DNA from: Babylonia areolata
Lineage: Eukaryota; Mollusca; Gastropoda; Neogastropoda; Buccinidae
NCBI RefSeq assembly: GCF_041734735.1
Contig: NC_134887.1
Coordinates: 30,840,788 to 30,904,787 of the forward strand
Reading direction: 5' to 3'
Length of the DNA stretch: 64,000 nt
A program made the position numbers and the translations under genes. Positions 32,509 through 44,374 of the stretch are shown in pieces. Each line of letters starts with the position of its first letter. Position 1 is the first letter of the stretch. A model generated the notes under the pieces. It was not told where the DNA came from and did not search any database. It was given only the letters and a program-made list of their open reading frames with translations.

Positions 32509-34006
32509 TCGATGGGGGTCTGGGGGGATATGTGTGTCTGTGAGAGTGCTGTGTTGGAAAGGATTGGTATGGGACAGAATTGTATAGAATTTAAACTTGG
32601 GGGGTTAGTAAGGATCTTGAAACAGTTTGCTCGAGTTTGTGTGTGAGAGAGGGAGAGCAGGCAGGTAAGGGGTTGCTTTCCATCAATTCTGGATTCTTTG
32701 TGTGTGTGTGTGTGCCCCCCAGAATTTTGGAAATTGCATGTTCTATATTTGTTATGATGATGGATGATTTTAGGGTGATGAAGACATTGCTATGGGTGTC
32801 CATTTAGGTTTTGGATTACGTGACATGGCTATACTCTGTTTAACTCATTCTACTCCAGGTGCCCCAGTTTTCAGTCTGCGACGTTAACCACTTTGCCAAT
32901 GTGGCTGGTGATTCTGGATATCTAGTGACTCAGCTTGGCAGTGAAAAACATTGAGACAACTGCAGCTGAAGTTTTTGCTAGATTTTCTTGGAAAATGGAC
33001 AGTTCATACATAGCAAAATCTTTCTGGCAGATTATTGTTGGCTGTCAGTGGTGAAAGAAAGAGAGGGAACAAGGGTCCTCTCTGGTTTGCTGGGTGACAG
33101 GGAGAAGAGGAGGGGGATGGGGGTGGTATTTCTTTTGAACAGCTGTTGTTCAAATTGACTGTGATATGTACATTTTGGCTTGTTTGGATTTTTTTTTTCA
33201 TCTGTAATTTCAAGAACATTCCAATGTATCCACCGTATGCTTGGAACCAAGGATGGAACCATTAAAATGAAGTTCCACAGACCCTAAGAACTTATGCAAA
33301 ATTTGCATGGTAACTTCATGTTGAAGACAAATTTGTAACAGCCTTATTGTGATTGCATATACATACATACACTTCTTTCAAACAAGGGAGCAAAACTTTT
33401 GACTTTGCATGGAACATATACTAATCATTGAGCAGATCACTTTTCAGTGGAGGCAGTGTTTGTTGAGATCCTCTTCTACTGGGTTCACTACTTGTGCGCA
33501 CTGCTCCCTCATTTGTTGCATGGAATTGTTGAAGAGGTCTCCACTAAAGCCAGGTTCCCTGATCAGGTTGCTGCAAACTCCCTGCTGCTGCCTGAGCTTC
33601 AAAGCATTGCTCATCCAAATTTGATGCTTCTGTTTTGCTTCCATAAAAACAGAGGTGCAATCAAAATTATCTCATCTTCCACACAGAGTGCTTGCTTTGA
33701 TTGCACTGGCTTATTGTTTCAATCAAAGCTGGAGTGTTAATTTTGTGTCGATGGATGGGCAGCTCTTGTTTCTTCTTCTTTTTTTATCACGCATATTATG
33801 TATGAATTCTTTGTATGCCAATATCATTTTTGGGGGATCTGTTGAATTTCGCCTTCTAACGCCTACTTATAGATCTTGTGTTGCCTCCACAGTAGAGTAG
33901 TGGTGATGTGTGGAGCTTAGGTGCTACCTCCCCTCTTGTGGACTGGTCTGTTGGGATACAGAGTTGGTATGCATGCTTGTGCAGGACTGTGTGCTTGCTT
34001 GTGTTG

Positions 34007-34037
<31 letters not shown>

Positions 34038-35209
34038 GTGTGCTTTTTTTTTTTTTTTTGAAGTATGTAAGCTTCAGCATAGTATGTTCCTTACTGTTTA
34101 TAAAATATGTCTGTGATTCTTACAAGTATATATATGTATATTTATCAGTGTACCTGTCTTGGAAAAAAAGAAAGAAAAAAAAAACATGTTATGCTTATTG
34201 TTATGAATGGTTTAAATAACTATTTGCAGCAAATATTTTGCTTTTGGAACATCTGGTTTTGAATTTCATCATGAATGATAACAAACTCCCATCAACCACC
34301 CTCTTCAGGTTTTTACTTTGAGTGGGACCTCTGCCAGCAAAAATATGGGTTGTGGATTATTTGTGAAGTTTTCTACTTTTAAGGTGTTCTTCAGCCATCG
34401 ATATTCTCTTTACGACTGATCGACATGCAGTCATCAGATCTTGCATGCAAAAAGAATATAGTTAAGTTTTGACTTTAATTCACAAACATGATTTTAGTTC
34501 ACAAATCAAAACATGAAGTGAGCTGCCAATCCCTAAAACATAATTTATTATTTGCTACTCCAGAATTTGCCTAAATTGAGAGATGATTTGAATTGAGCAG
34601 GCTGCCTCTGGCCTCTCACTGAACAAACGGCTATTTGGGGCACAAGGGCACCATGAACAGCTTCAACAATGCGTTGGATAAATCAAAGTTTCAGCCAATG
34701 TTTACAAATATTCGGAGGTGTATAAAGGACAGCTGTGGTTTTTCAACGTCAAAAATGGAAGCGTATATGCAAGAAAGCAGCTCTGGTTATGAGTGGTGCT
34801 CACTTCACTGACTGCATACAGAATTTTAGCATCACTTCACCATGACTCTGAGCAGAAAAACAACTCAAGTTTCTAAGTGGTCCATAACTTTTTGTAAACC
34901 CCTGCATTCCCAAGTGGTCCTTAACTTTTTATGAACTCTGTAGTTATCCCCAGCCATCTTCCCCCTTCGCCACCCCCGGCCCCCTCCAAACTCATTTCCA
35001 GTTGAACATTATTTAAAATTCATAATTTGCATTTTGTTTTACTCCTTAAACATGTCTTTTAACTGGCATGTCTGAAGGTAAGGAAACAATGGTTTGACAA
35101 GGGTGTATCTTTGTGGTCTCATTTCATGGACTCTGAAAAAATGACACCATTTATCATGTTTACTGTCATATAGACTTACATGTAAGCAATGTGAGATGTT
35201 CCATGAAAT

Positions 35210-35248
<39 letters not shown>

Positions 35249-35727
35249 CGCGCGTGCATGCCTGTCAGTAAGGAAATGGAAGAGAGTGAGAGAGAGAGAG
35301 AGTCGGACGTAAAAAGATTCATGAATGACTTTAATATATAACAGACAAATGCTTACATACAATAAAATATTTTTCACATAATGTTTTTGTTTTGACAGCA
35401 CTGTGTGTGTGTGTGTGTGTGTGTGTGCGTGCATGCATTTGCTTGTACATATGTGGCCGCAGAAGTGGGTGGTGAAAATGAGTGATGGTAAAAAATGGCA
35501 TGGATGAAACAGTCTTAGATAATCATAATGTGGAACAAATATCTGGAAGTTCTTGACATGCACTGTGGGACCTCGACAGCATGTAACATGACAAAAAGAT
35601 ATCTGTATCTTTCAGGTTATCTCGACAACACGTAATAGGAGAAAAAGATACCGATGTGTTGAGTTTCATTGTTCAGGTTAACTGAAGGTCAGATTCACAA
35701 AGGTATTTTGGAAAATTAAAATAACGA

Positions 35728-36100
35728 GTGCAACAGCCCAGTGGTTAAAGTGTTGGACTTTGAATCTGAGGGTCCCAGGTTTGAATCTTGGTAACGGTGC
35801 CTGGTGGGTAAAGGGTGGAGATTTTTCTGATCTCCCAGGTCAACATATGTGCAGACCCGCTTGTGCCTGAACCCCCTTCTTGTGTATACGCAAGGAGATC
35901 AAATTCACATGGTTAAGTTCCTGTAATCCATGTCAGCATTCGATGGGCTATGGAGAAAACAAGAACATCCCCAGCATGCACACCCCTGAAAATGGGGTAT
36001 GGCTGCCTACATGGCGGGGTAAAAATGGTCATGCACATAAAGCCCACACGTGTACATACAAGTGTACGTGGGAGTGGCAGCCCACGAACAAAGAAGAATA
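35728..36100 (+). mobile_element. tRNA-headed SINE, type A
   Basis: Head GTGGTTAAAGTG and GGTTTGAATCTTGG; body and AAGAAGAATA tail as in the other type A copies. It lies between the convergent 3' ends of TMEM17 and CENPM. Confidence 0.85.
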
Positions 36101-36533
36101 TTAAAAAAAAAAAAGAAAAAAAAAAAAGACCCCTTTCCTCCCTGACCTCGCTTGTACATCACTTTAATCCCTTGACTGCTGCTGATGAGTACACTGTCCC
36201 AGTCTCACTGAGCTTCCAAGGCAGGATGTCGGCCACCACACTGTACTGAACTTCTTCATTTTGTGACTGCATCACTTTTGTCCAGCAAAATCAATTACAC
36301 CTTTGAAAAGAACACAGAAAGTATATGGTAACTGCACTTCGAACTTATGCACACTGACCTCATTTAACCACCAAGGCTGGGCAGTCAAGCAGCTAAGATT
36401 CTGGTCATAACTTCAAGCTAAGTTTCTGGTCGTGACGTCAGAATTGCGTACACATGATTACAGGGACTTGCAACTTTTTTTTCTCCCCCCCCCCCCCCCC
36501 AACCAAAGAATTATTCTTTTCTAGTGTCAATAT

Positions 36534-39500
36534 TCAAGCAGACACAACTTTTGTGGAGTCAATCACAGAGGCAGAAACACGCTGCTTGAAACCGGCAGCA
36601 ATTTCCACCATCTTGAAGAGTCTGCAAGCAAGCTGGTCCTTCTCCTTCTCCACCTGACACAAAGCCAACACCAAATAAGGAATAAAAGAGGAAGACAGCT
36701 AACACTCAGTACCCAATCAGTGCAGCAGCACTGCTGTTTCATTTGGAACAAAGCCAACACCAAATAAGGAATAAAAGGGGGGTAGGCGGGTGGTGAGGGG
36801 GACTTGCATGCCTCAGGGACCCCAAGAACTATACCAACAGGAGCTTGTGTTACTGATAGGGCCACCAAGATTGAAGGGTGGAGGATGGACGAAGCATGAT
36901 CCACTGATCCTCAAGGTTGGGGGTTGGGCACAGGCGTAATAACCTAGTCCCGTAAAAAAAGGCTTTTAAGAACTCGGTTTCTTTCTGTTACACTACTAAA
37001 GAACGTTGTATCAAGACGTACATTGTATGTCAACACAGCATTGGTGAGTGACAACTCATGAAGTATGCCTAACGTCAACAACACAGTCGAGAGGTTAAGA
37101 AAGCAAAACTGAACAGGCCCACCACAGTACAAAGATACTCAGTCCAAGGGAAGCAACCAAGTGTTAAGAATAAATCAGTTCTCGTGACACAAATTGTAAC
37201 TGCTGACATGATGTATATGTAATATGAATGTATGCTTCTACAACTTATGTCACTGGCTCCTAAAGCTGACAATGTGGTTTGTGTAAAATGTGGATGGTTT
37301 TTCATTGGTGTTGGCTTCTTTTTTTTTCTGTGGGATACTTATTTAGTTTTTTTTTTTTTTTACTAATACATACATTCTCAAGCTGCTGTCTTTTTCAACC
37401 CTTGTTGGCCCCATGGGTGTACAGGTTGTACTGCGTCTGACTGGACACAAAATTAAAATGAACTACAAATAAACTACAGCAAAAACCCACTGACCAGTAT
37501 CCCATGCTGCTCCCTAGACTACCACCACTTTTGTGAGTGTATGCATGTTCTTGTTTTTTTTATGTGGTGGCATGCCACCCCTCCCCAAAAAAAACAAAGG
37601 CAGGACTGACACATGCAACTTCCTATGGTTTGCTCAATGTGTTCTCTTACCTTGATTTCACCAAACACAAGTGGTAAGTGGTAAGAGTCAGCCAGTGCCG
37701 TCACCTGTTCCACATTTGTCATCCTTTTATGGCTGTGGGCTGCAAGTATCAAATGGAAAAAAACAACAACATTTAATAATAACTGATAAGCACCACATAC
37801 ACAAAACCTGTGCACATGCAATACTGTGGAACCAGAAGAACATTCTCACACTAATATATCTTCTGGTTGGCCAGAACAATGATTATTTCTCCCCCACCAA
37901 TCATACTGAAATCTAATTTTGCACGCTGGCATGCTCCAAGCCAAAACTGAGTGCATATTATGCAAAAATCACACTGGTAATCACATCTGTATCATGAAAA
38001 TGAATGAAAAAGAAAACAAGGAAGCTACAAAGATGTCTTACCTCCAGTCACCACCAGACATGCTCTCCCCAGAAAGTATCTGACGTCCACAAGGGGCAGT
38101 GACTTTTCCACAACTTGAATGCTGAGGAAGAAGAAAAGTACATTCGAAAAACGTTGCCATCTGTGTTGACCTTTATTCAATTCTTCTTGCTTGTGTATGA
38201 AAGAGAGAGAGAGTGTGTGAGTGAACATACACGAGTCACCCCCCCCCCCCCACCCCACTGCACTGCATCCTTATGGCAACATTTCAGTCACAGACAGTTC
38301 AACACAACTTGCGTCTCGTGGTATGCATGCAGATATCTGGAAATGTATAAAGATTCTCAGTTCAGCAACCATTTCATGGATGTTTCTTGTTCATAATGTG
38401 GGCAGTTATTTGCATTTCTTTATCTTTTTTTTCTTTCTGTCTCTGTGTTCCTGCATAAATTCATACAACTACAAATGCCACATCACCTGTCTCTGTCTGT
38501 CATATTGATGAGAAAACAGATGAAGTCAATCCTTGGACGACTAGCTGCATTTTCTTCAGGCAAAGGCAGACTGCTTGTGGTTCGACTGTAGAAATGAAAT
38601 TTTTTTTTAAATGTATCAAAACAATGTCACAGAAAGCAAATAAACAAAAAGAGAACTGAAATAATCTATGTCAGAACTACTCCCCCTTGCCTACTGAACC
38701 TTGGTGAAACAAGATTAATGTTGCATGAATATGAATGGCAATTACTTTTTTGTTGTTGTTTGTTTTGCTTTGGTTCTTTTAAATTTAACTGGTGTTGTTG
38801 ATTTATCTGAAAATAAATGTGATGTTTCCTCAAGAGGAAGAAGTTGAAATTCATAAACAATCATCACCAACATCCTGACTTGTAAGCTCTGTGTGACCTC
38901 AGTGAGACAACAGTCCTTTACTGACAAGTAGCAGTCATGGGGTTCAAACTAAATCAAAGCCAATGAGAAAGAGAAGAAAACACAGACGGGAGAGACCAAC
39001 TGAAACTGGGGATTCAAGCTACCTCCACACACAGCAAGTTAGTGAAAGAGATAACGCAAAGACTGTGGGCACGAACAACACACACATGTATGCTCACACA
39101 TGTCCTAACTACACAGAGCAACTCTATTGGAAGTAACAAATATCCATACTGTGGCATGACATCAATCAAGAAAAACAAAACAAAACAAATGATAAAATGC
39201 ATCACCCATATGTTGATACAACAGCAGCATAAAACTAAAAGTAATTATAAGCACAAAAAACAACAATAATTTGTCAAAACAAACAGTTTACTTAGAGATG
39301 TAGTACCTCATGGAATGTTTCCTGAACTGGATTCTCAAGCATTATATGTACATAAGTTACATTATATACAGTATTCTACATGTTACAACTTACATCTGGA
39401 GTGAGAAGTGGACAGGAAGCTTCAACATAGCCAAGGACAGGTCATGTTTACTTGTTCCCTCAGCGCCAACTAACTGCAACAATACCATTGTTAAGGTTAT

Positions 39501-39893
39501 AGGTCTCTTGGCCTTTTACAACCACAAGGACAGTGGATTCATATCCACTGTGTTTAGGACTCTGCATAGGAAGGCTCCAACCCTCTCCTCCCTTAATTTG
39601 CTTTAAGTTTATCATACCCCATCTGAAGTCAGGTATCCATTCACATAATCATTGGTGGTGGGAGGACAATCAGGTACAGTTCCTTTCCTCAGGATACAAC
39701 ATCATGCTGAAATCAGGCCTCAAACTCTGATCATTGTGACTATGAGTACTAGAATACCAAAGCCAAACAGACTTGATCTGCTTTCAAATTCATATTAAGT
39801 TAATTAACTAATTTACACACATCACATTCCCAGAACCAGACTAACTACTGTTTGAAAATAGTCTTTGTCAAAGTCAAATTATAAATTACAAGA

Positions 39894-39932
<39 letters not shown>

Positions 39933-40107
39933 TGAACTGTTGCAACAAAATAATTTCCAGTTGGGGAGATATTTATAAATTATGCAGTTTAATAATACTG
40001 CCCATATTTTTGGATAAACAGATAAACTACATAGTCACCAGAACAGACGCCTCTTGTCTATTTGGAAGTACACTGTGTAACGGCAAAACGGGGTTTTCTG
40101 TGGCCAT
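36534..40107 (-). CDS. CENPM: centromere protein M (CENP-M), inner kinetochore pseudo-GTPase
   Basis: Six exons join perfectly in phase: 40039-40107, 39394-39473, 38487-38585, 38042-38121, 37651-37739 and 36534-36653. They give 178 residues (human CENP-M has 180). The start is MATENPVLPLHSVLPNR. Conserved blocks include SVLLVGAEG (first strand and loop), SLPLP then SRPRIDFICFLINM, VDVRYFLGRACLVVTGG, and TALADSYHLPLVFGE. CENP-M is a small-GTPase fold that cannot bind nucleotide and that holds together the CENP-H/I/K/M part of the CCAN at centromeres. The P-loop position here (GAEGTSKHD) lacks the GKS/T motif, as expected. It ends ...STKVVSA and TGA. It is divergent from the apolipoprotein L-like gene and convergent with TMEM17. 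No exon exceeds 120 bases, so single-ORF scans miss it. Confidence 0.95.
38690..38945 (+). repeat. interspersed repeat, parent type of the 54-base minisatellite
   Basis: GGTGAAACAAGATTAATGTT, CTCAAGAGGAAGAAGTTGA, ACATCCTGACTTGTAAGCTC, one 54-base unit, then GCAGTCATGGGGTTCAAA. Lies in the CENPM intron between exons 2 and 3. Confidence 0.65.
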
Positions 40108-40477
40108 GACAACCAAGTAAAGAAACCGCTTTTTAAACGTCAAGTTATCGCCGCCATTTGTAGCTCGCGCCGCGTAAACATGCATGACGTCCCCTGTCAT
40201 GTCACAGTTCTCGAAACAATGTCTCAAAAGAGCACATCTGATTCTCGATGGCCTGGTCAGGCTTTTCTTCTCAGACAGTTTGTTTTTTGTTGTTGTTTTT
40301 TAAACGGCAGCTGTATGGGTTTTGTGTGAGAGTAACTATTATACACTTGTTTGTGTGAATAAATGTATACAAACTGCAGCTCAAATCTGTTTGATTGAAA
40401 ACAGTCTCTATTCGTGTTTGTTCGATTTGACGTAGTTTTTGATCACATTAATTCTACGAGGGGAAACAACTCTACCG
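40108..40477. promoter_or_regulatory. candidate bidirectional promoter, CENPM and the plus-strand gene
   Basis: This spacer separates the CENPM start codon from plus-strand transcription. It has a short GC-rich patch (GCTCGCGCCGCG near 40165) and no TATA box. Minus-strand upstream ATGs occur in frame at 40182-40227, but the start at 40107 gives the family's N-terminal length. Confidence 0.35.
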
Positions 40478-41020
40478 ATGCATAAAAGAAGAACGAGAAA
40501 TGGAACGCAGACGCTGTTTGTGGCATTTTACCATCTTGTTTTTCTCCGTTGGGTTTCAGCCTGTGTAAGTATCCGCAGCATATACACTCAAAGACGGACG
40601 TTTTTCCCCCTGCTTTTATATTCTTAATTCTGGTACGTTTTTTGTGCGTTTTGCATTATGTATTTGGCGAAGCGTCTTTCCACTGCAAAAGCTCCTACTC
40701 GTAAAAGTATATCTCTGGCCATGAAGTCAGTCTGGAGTGAAACTGCATGCTTATTATTATTTGAAATAAACAGATATGTGAAATTATATAACAAGTGTGT
40801 TATGTTTGATGAATAGTTTAGTTAATATTAGAATTCGAAAGTCTCATTTTTCTCAAATGAAATGATACATTTATATTTTTTGTAATAATAATATATTAAG
40901 ATAGTCATGATAATTCATGCTAAAGATTTGATACAATCAAAATCTGTTTTCACAGCTACGATTTTGCTAGTGGTGACTTCAGGTGAAGCATCAAGGCGGG
41001 TGAGTGACACCCCGAGACCC

Positions 41021-41926
41021 ATGGCATCATCTCAGGACCCCCCACCCACTACAAGGACAGAGGAGCTGCTATGGAAGATCGTGCGGGCTGCCACAGCCTT
41101 GCACTCTGCAGCAGACCACTGGCAGCGTTGCCAGCGCAGGTCGGCGTCTCTGCGACGCCACATTCATCGCTGCTCCACCGTTGCAGCGGTTCTGCACAAA
41201 ACCTCCACCTGCGCCACGACATTTGGCTCAGCAGCCAAGGTTGTGGGCGGGGTTGCAGTGGCAGTAGGGGTGGTGTCCAGGGTCCCGTCGCTGACAGGTA
41301 TGGGGTCACGCATCTGGCGTGCAGGCTGTGCCACAAAGCTGGCAGGGTTGGGGGGGAAAGTGCTGGCTGAAATATGGGACAGGGGGTTCAAGGACACGCT
41401 GACCGCGTACATGTCCAGTGTCTGTGGCTTCCTTCAGAGCATGTCCCTGTTCCGCACGGTGCTGGAAGAGATTGAAGTGCTCATGCCTGCCGAATTTGTT
41501 GCGAACCGCTTCATGCCGCTTCTGCTGTTGGTGTGTCCGGAGGAGCTGTTCACCTACGCCTGTCATGTGGTCAAGCTCTTCGTTTCACCCCAGCACTATT
41601 CAGCCCTCTATGACTTTGCCACCATGGCCCTGAGTTCCTTCACAGGCACTGCCTCCCTCCCCCTCAACTTTTTGCACGAAGTTGAATCATACCATGTTTT
41701 GGCTGTGTTGAATGCACTGCCAAAACCGTTGCAGGTGGCGTCAGCTGTGGTGCATGCTGGGAAGGAGGTGATGGACTTGGCGGCCAGCTTGAGAAGCCTG
41801 AGCGGCAGGGATTTCCATCTGGTGCATAAAGTGGTGGTGAAGTTGAGGAATGCGTCAAGTCTGTTCACCAACAGCATTAGAGAAGCACCTTTGCTCACCA
41901 GTTTAATGTTGGAACAGAACAGTTAG
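41021..41926 (+). CDS. helical membrane-associated protein, tentatively apolipoprotein L-like
   Basis: A single long exon encodes 301 residues from ATG 41021 (MASSQDPPPTTRTEELLWKI). The frame is open back to 40907, and a good acceptor at 40954-40955 suggests that a further upstream exon supplies 5' UTR or a short N-terminus. A candidate 5' exon near 40478-40564 has a hydrophobic start and a strong GTAAGT donor, but it does not join in phase at that acceptor. Residues about 40-60 (RHIHRCSTVAAVLHKTSTCA) precede a glycine/alanine-rich hydrophobic stretch (GSAAKVVGGVAVAVGVVS, about 70-90) and further amphipathic helices. This 'HR-C-A then Gly/Ala hydrophobic hairpin' layout resembles the apolipoprotein L family, whose members insert in membranes or bind lipid. 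The match is by eye only. Coding is supported by length, GC-rich third positions and lack of repeats. Confidence 0.7.
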   Translation: MASSQDPPPTTRTEELLWKIVRAATALHSAADHWQRCQRRSASLRRHIHRCSTVAAVLHKTSTCATTFGSAAKVVGGVAVAVGVVSRVPSLTGMGSRIWRAGCATKLAGLGGKVLAEIWDRGFKDTLTAYMSSVCGFLQSMSLFRTVLEEIEVLMPAEFVANRFMPLLLLVCPEELFTYACHVVKLFVSPQHYSALYDFATMALSSFTGTASLPLNFLHEVESYHVLAVLNALPKPLQVASAVVHAGKEVMDLAASLRSLSGRDFHLVHKVVVKLRNASSLFTNSIREAPLLTSLMLEQNS

Positions 41927-42324
41927 TGGATTCCCCCCCGCACCCACCCTCCCAAACCCCCTTTCTCAGTCTCTTTTAGCATTTTGTTGCATTGATTATG
42001 CAGACAAAAAACAGTGTTATATTAAATTCTGATGTGTGTACAGTTTCACACAGATACTCAAAAACACAAATGAACTATGCATGACACACACATAAACTAT
42101 GCATGTGCATTGCGTACATATATGATGTGACTACGCAGATTTTGCATTCAGCGTACATGTATCTCATGTTGATGTCTGTACACTGGAATCATGGTACGCA
42201 TCCTGGCAAAACCAGCCCATGATCTGCCAAGTTGATTATGAAGCTGATAAGTCTGTCAATGTCATCAGGGTGGATGGCGTTGGTGTTGGAGCATTCTTCC
42301 TCCACTCTTATTTTGCCATGGTGT

Positions 42325-42645
42325 CAGTCTGTGTTCCAAACCATGATTAACAAGGCTGTGAGCTTGTTCTGGCTTATTCTGAAACAATTGTTGCATCCAT
42401 GTTTACTCCCATACCAAACATTCACCCACAAAGCCATACACACGTTCCAAAAAAATGCTTTATCAAGGCGATGACGTTGTTTTGGCTTGTCCCGAAACAA
42501 CTTTCGGATCATTGCATGTAATATAAACCCCCCTCAACCCACAAACCCACATATATATATACGTTGAAAATTTTAATTAATCAAGGCAGTGAGCGCTTGT
42601 TCTGGTTTATCCTGAAACGGGTGTTGCATCATTGCATGTTTTCCT
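42325..42645 (+). repeat. three degenerate direct repeats
   Basis: AAGGCTGTGAGCTTGTTCTG, AAGGCGATGACGTTGTTTTG and AAGGCAGTGAGCGCTTGTTC begin units near 42352, 42465 and 42584. Each continues GCTT(A/G)TCC(T/C)GAAAC and ends near TGCATCATTGCATGT. Confidence 0.55.
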
Positions 42646-43392
42646 CTTCCTTCTCCCCACACCCACCCACGCACCCATACAAGTGACTAACTCACAGTCA
42701 CAACACACCCAATCAGTCATCACAAGAAACATGCAAAGACACTGTTAATTGATTTATGATTTCTCAGTTTATCTTTGTGAAATGTGAGCATTTGCTTGAT
42801 TTGTAAAATATGCCTGTTTTAAATACATGTTATAAAACTAGAGTACTGAGGCAGGAACAAAGAAAGATGAAGTTTGTGGTGAATTCCTTGATGCAGTTAA
42901 CAGGAACAGAAGAATATAAGATGCCCATGTGCATTGACAGCCATGTATATGATGCAAGTTGAACATTTTACCTCCAGATGTAAGATGTCTTTGCTTCCTT
43001 CGCTGCAGGAGACTGAAAGTGCACGCTACCAGTACTGCAGAACTGATTGCTTGATTGTAAGTACCTGAGGTGAAAGAATGATAACAAAGGAATTTTTTCC
43101 CCCCACAATTATGATAAACTGTTTATGAGTGTGCAAGAAGAGAGTGCACAAGAAATCTTCAGTAAAAGTCATTGAATATGTTTGTGGTTTATGCAGAGTG
43201 GTATTTCATGAATCATTTATGTCTGTGTTCATGGTAGTTTTATTTGTTTTTTTTTTTTTAAACCTGTGGTGAAAAACATTGACGGAACAGTCAGCGTCAG
43301 TCATCAGAGTTATGTACTAGGTTGATGTACTTGAATGAATTATACATAACTGTGCTTGTGTCTAATTTTCTTTTCAATGTTTCCCAAATTCT

Positions 43393-43862
43393 TTTTTTTT
43401 TTTTTTTTGTCCCGGACTCTATTGGGTTGACCACCATTTTATTTTGTACATAAATTCATTATGACAATTCAAAATAGATGGCAAAAAAAAAGTTTCAATA
43501 CAGTGAACATTAACAATAACAGATGTAAGTCATTATACTTATACAGTCAACTCAAAAAGAGACAATAATCAAGACAATACCTGGCATTCCATAACTATGT
43601 CATTGTAATCAATAGCAGTTATGGAATATATCATCCTTACAAGAAAAAGCATACAACTTCTCATTTACTGAATCAGGGCATGTGGAAAGAAAAGAAGAAA
43701 AGACAAAAAAAAAAAAAAGAAAAAAAAAAGAAGAAAAGACAACAACAAAAAGAAAGAAAACAAAAGACTCAATCCAGTAATATGGAAGGAAGTTGTACAA
43801 TTCATACAATAACATGTACAAAAGTTAAAATCAATCATAAAGACAGTCAGGTGGTTGACCAG
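43393..43862 (-). mobile_element. retroposed insert with 16-bp target-site duplication
   Basis: ATGTTTCCCAAATTCT occurs at 43377-43392 and 43863-43878. The insert starts on the plus strand with a T run, i.e. it has a poly-A tail on the minus strand, preceded by ACAAAATAAAATGG (a polyadenylation signal). It has no open frame of note. It is either the 3' end of a LINE or a retroposed transcript end. Confidence 0.8.
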
Positions 43863-44374
43863 ATGTTTCCCAAATTCTACATGATCAGTATTTAGTTTTC
43901 ATCCCTGATATAGCCCTATGAGTTAGGCTGGGCTAGTTTAAACAACAGTGAAAGAATCAGTAGAAAGCGTAACTCAGCTTATCTTTTTTGTTTTTTGTTT
44001 GTTTACTGCCCTGAGATGGCCCCTTGTGGTCGGCTGGGCTGTGAACAATATTAAAGAATGACAAGAATTTGAAGATGATCAGTTGATGAGAGATGTGACA
44101 TTTCATTCTACACGACACATATCTCATGACTACGGCCATGCTGCACACTGAATTCAGCTCTCAGGCTGCAGGCTGACAGTGGTTTCAGCACCCAGTCGAT
44201 CATGGGTCAAGGTTATTTGGGCCACACAGTAACTGTCAGTCATGTCAGCTACGGTCGGTCATCCAGGTCAAAGGTGATACTGACTGCTTGCGTCAACACC
44301 TGGTCATTGGCTCAGATCAGTCGTCATATGGACACTGGCCAGACCAAGGCAACAGACCCCAGTCACTCATACAA

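Larger units (their letters stand above)
31701..36533. other. spacer between convergent TMEM17 and CENPM 3' ends
   Basis: It holds the 3' UTRs of both genes (ends not fixed; no clear AATAAA close to either stop), a type C and a type A SINE, and (GT)n/(TG)n runs near 34010, 35215 and 35403. The first 250 bases contain a twice-repeated segment (GTGTGGGACAGAGTGGATGG then GTCTTCCAACAGTTTG). No other exon was recognised. Confidence 0.6.

Noticed and set aside
40439-40627. Short plus ORF with a hydrophobic, signal-peptide-like start
   Set aside because: It has a strong donor but cannot be joined in frame to the acceptor before 40956; kept only as a possible 5' UTR exon.
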